Assembly (NCBI GenBank): GCA_017538775.1
Contig: JAFYIF010000301.1
Location: 1 to 7,180, forward strand
Direction: 5' to 3'
Length of the DNA stretch: 7,180 nucleotides
From: Oscillospiraceae bacterium
GTDB lineage: Bacteria; Bacillota; Clostridia; Oscillospirales; Oscillospiraceae
Shown here: in pieces, positions 6,009-7,180 of the stretch
Layout of the letters: every line of letters begins with the position of its first letter
Position numbering within the stretch: the first letter of the stretch is position 1
The notes under the pieces: model-generated
The model's database searches: none
The model's input: only the letters and a program-made list of their open reading frames with translations
Told to the model about the DNA's origin: nothing
Position numbers and translations under genes: made by a program

Positions 6009-7180
6009 TCAATGCAGCGTCAGCTTCTGGGCTTCCCGGTAGGGCTTGAACAGCTGCCACAGGAGCAGCGCCAGCAAGGAAAGCGCCAGGACCAGGCCCA
6101 CGGCGCTCGCGCCGCCCGTGAAGAGTCTCCCCAGCTGCCAGACCAGGAAGGCCGCGCCCCAGGCGAAGGCGCACTGGTAGCCGATGGCAAACCAGGTCCA
6201 TTTCCGGCTGTTCATCTCCCGCCGGATCGCGCCGATGGCCGCGAAGCAGGGGGCGCAGAGCAGGTTGAAGATCAAAAAGGCATAGGCGGCAAGTTTGCCG
6301 TGCCCGCCGGAGAAGGCGTCGAAGTCCTCGGCGACCCGGTCCCAGATCTGGTCGCCGTTCTCCTCCAGTTCTTCCTCGCCCTCCTGGTCGTCATAGGCAT
6401 ACATGATACCGAAGTTGGCCACGACCTCCTCTTTTGCCACAAGGCCGGTCACCGTCGCGGCGGTGGGCTTCCAGTCGCCGAAGCCCAAGGGCTTGAAGAC
6501 GATGGACACGGGCTGGGCGATCCGGGCCAGGATCGAGTCGTCCATGGGCTCGACCTCGTCCTCCGGGATGCCCATGCGCCCGGACACGAGGGCGACATAT
6601 TCCTCCGTGACCACGGCATCGTCCTCGTAGAGCTCGTCTACCATGCCAAAGCGTCCGTTGACGAAGCCGAAGCTGGTGAGGAACCAGATGACCATGGAGG
6701 ACACGACGATGACGGTCCCGGCGCGCCGGATGAAGGACCAGCCCCGCTCCCAGGTGCCGCGCAGGACGTTGCCCCAGGCGGGCAGGTGGTAGGCGGGCAG
6801 CTCCATGACAAAGGGGGCCGGGTCCCCCGCGAACCTTTTGGTCTTCTTCAGCATGACGCCGGAGATCACGATCGCCGCCACGCCGATGAAGTAGGCGGAG
6901 GTGGCGACCCAGGTGCTGCCGCCGAAGAGCGCTCCGGCGATCAGGCCGACGATGGGCATTTTCGCGCCGCAGGGCATGAAGGTCGTAGTCATGATCGTCA
7001 TGCGGCGGTCCCGCTCGTTTTCAATGGTGCGCGTCGCCATCACGCCGGGCACGCCGCAGCCGGTGCCGACGAGCATCGGGATGAAGCTCTTGCCGCTCAG
7101 GCCGAAGCGGCGGAAAATGCGGTCCATGATGAAGGCGATGCGGGCCATATAGCCGCAGTCCTCCAGCAGACAGAGCATCA
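6009..7180 (-). CDS. feoB: Ferrous iron transporter FeoB, C-terminal part (5' end outside window)
   Basis: This is the membrane half of the GTP-driven Fe(II) importer. About 390 residues are visible; the N-terminal G-domain lies beyond base 7180. The two conserved gate regions can be seen, counting from the Met at 7178: LVGTGCGVPGV with C41, and FMPCGAKMPI with C70. The frame is open at the window edge. Several hydrophobic segments follow (about 75-110, 153-170, 296-318, 327-350 and 357-376), along with the typical TVTGLVAKEEVVANFG and NLLCAPCFAAIGAIRREM segments. Two acidic loops (about residues 181-214 and 262-288) look longer and more Asp/Glu-rich than I recall for the family. The protein ends in a short basic tail. 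The downstream Cys-rich gene confirms a feo operon; feoA is not visible and would lie upstream, outside the window. Confidence 0.96.
   Translation of the reverse strand, partial: MLCLLEDCGYMARIAFIMDRIFRRFGLSGKSFIPMLVGTGCGVPGVMATRTIENERDRRMTIMTTTFMPCGAKMPIVGLIAGALFGGSTWVATSAYFIGVAAIVISGVMLKKTKRFAGDPAPFVMELPAYHLPAWGNVLRGTWERGWSFIRRAGTVIVVSSMVIWFLTSFGFVNGRFGMVDELYEDDAVVTEEYVALVSGRMGIPEDEVEPMDDSILARIAQPVSIVFKPLGFGDWKPTAATVTGLVAKEEVVANFGIMYAYDDQEGEEELEENGDQIWDRVAEDFDAFSGGHGKLAAYAFLIFNLLCAPCFAAIGAIRREMNSRKWTWFAIGYQCAFAWGAAFLVWQLGRLFTGGASAVGLVLALSLLALLLWQLFKPYREAQKLTLH

Noticed and set aside
5743..6042. Plus-strand open frame of 99 codons opposite the Cys-rich feo gene
   Set aside because: It has no ribosome site and begins just before the terminator; the minus-strand gene has a strong ribosome site and family features.

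Overview
The window is GC-rich, gene-dense bacterial chromosome. Clostridial-type gene content (an S-layer homology protein, a KapD-like exonuclease, FeoB with its Cys-rich partner, strong AGGAGG ribosome sites) suggests a high-GC Firmicute, most likely a gut Oscillospiraceae-type anaerobe. That placement is inferred from gene families and composition, not from a marker gene.

Layout. (1) 1-597, plus strand: the C-terminal part of a citrate synthase, cut by the window edge. (2) About 583-717: an AT-rich intergenic element with a 22-bp hairpin flanked on both sides by degenerate 7-bp repeats; it supplies the last codons and stop codons of both convergent neighbours. (3) 696-1637, minus: a secreted protein with one Ig/cadherin-like domain and three S-layer homology domains. 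(4) 1641-1689: a terminator-like hairpin with a T-run that also contains the ribosome site of gene 3. (5) 1713-2684, minus: a DEDDh 3'-5' exonuclease with a C-terminal zinc-ribbon-like motif and a basic tail; its start codon is problematic. (6) 2685-2869: a divergent control region with two back-to-back extended -10 promoters. (7) 2870-3919, plus: D-Ala-D-Ala ligase (ddl). (8) 3900-5735, plus, overlapping ddl by 20 bp: MurF fused in frame to a complete Nudix hydrolase domain. (9) 5759-5797: a strong intrinsic terminator shared by convergent operons. (10) 5796-5981, minus: a FeoB-associated Cys-rich membrane protein. (11) 6009-7180, minus: the C-terminal part of FeoB, cut by the window edge.

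How the genes work together. ddl and murF are consecutive steps of peptidoglycan precursor synthesis: Ddl makes D-Ala-D-Ala and MurF attaches it to the UDP-MurNAc-tripeptide. Their overlap suggests translational coupling. The Nudix domain on MurF is the most unusual gene-level observation. FeoB and the small Cys-rich protein form the end of a ferrous-iron uptake operon. No CRISPR array, tRNA, rRNA or transposase gene was seen.
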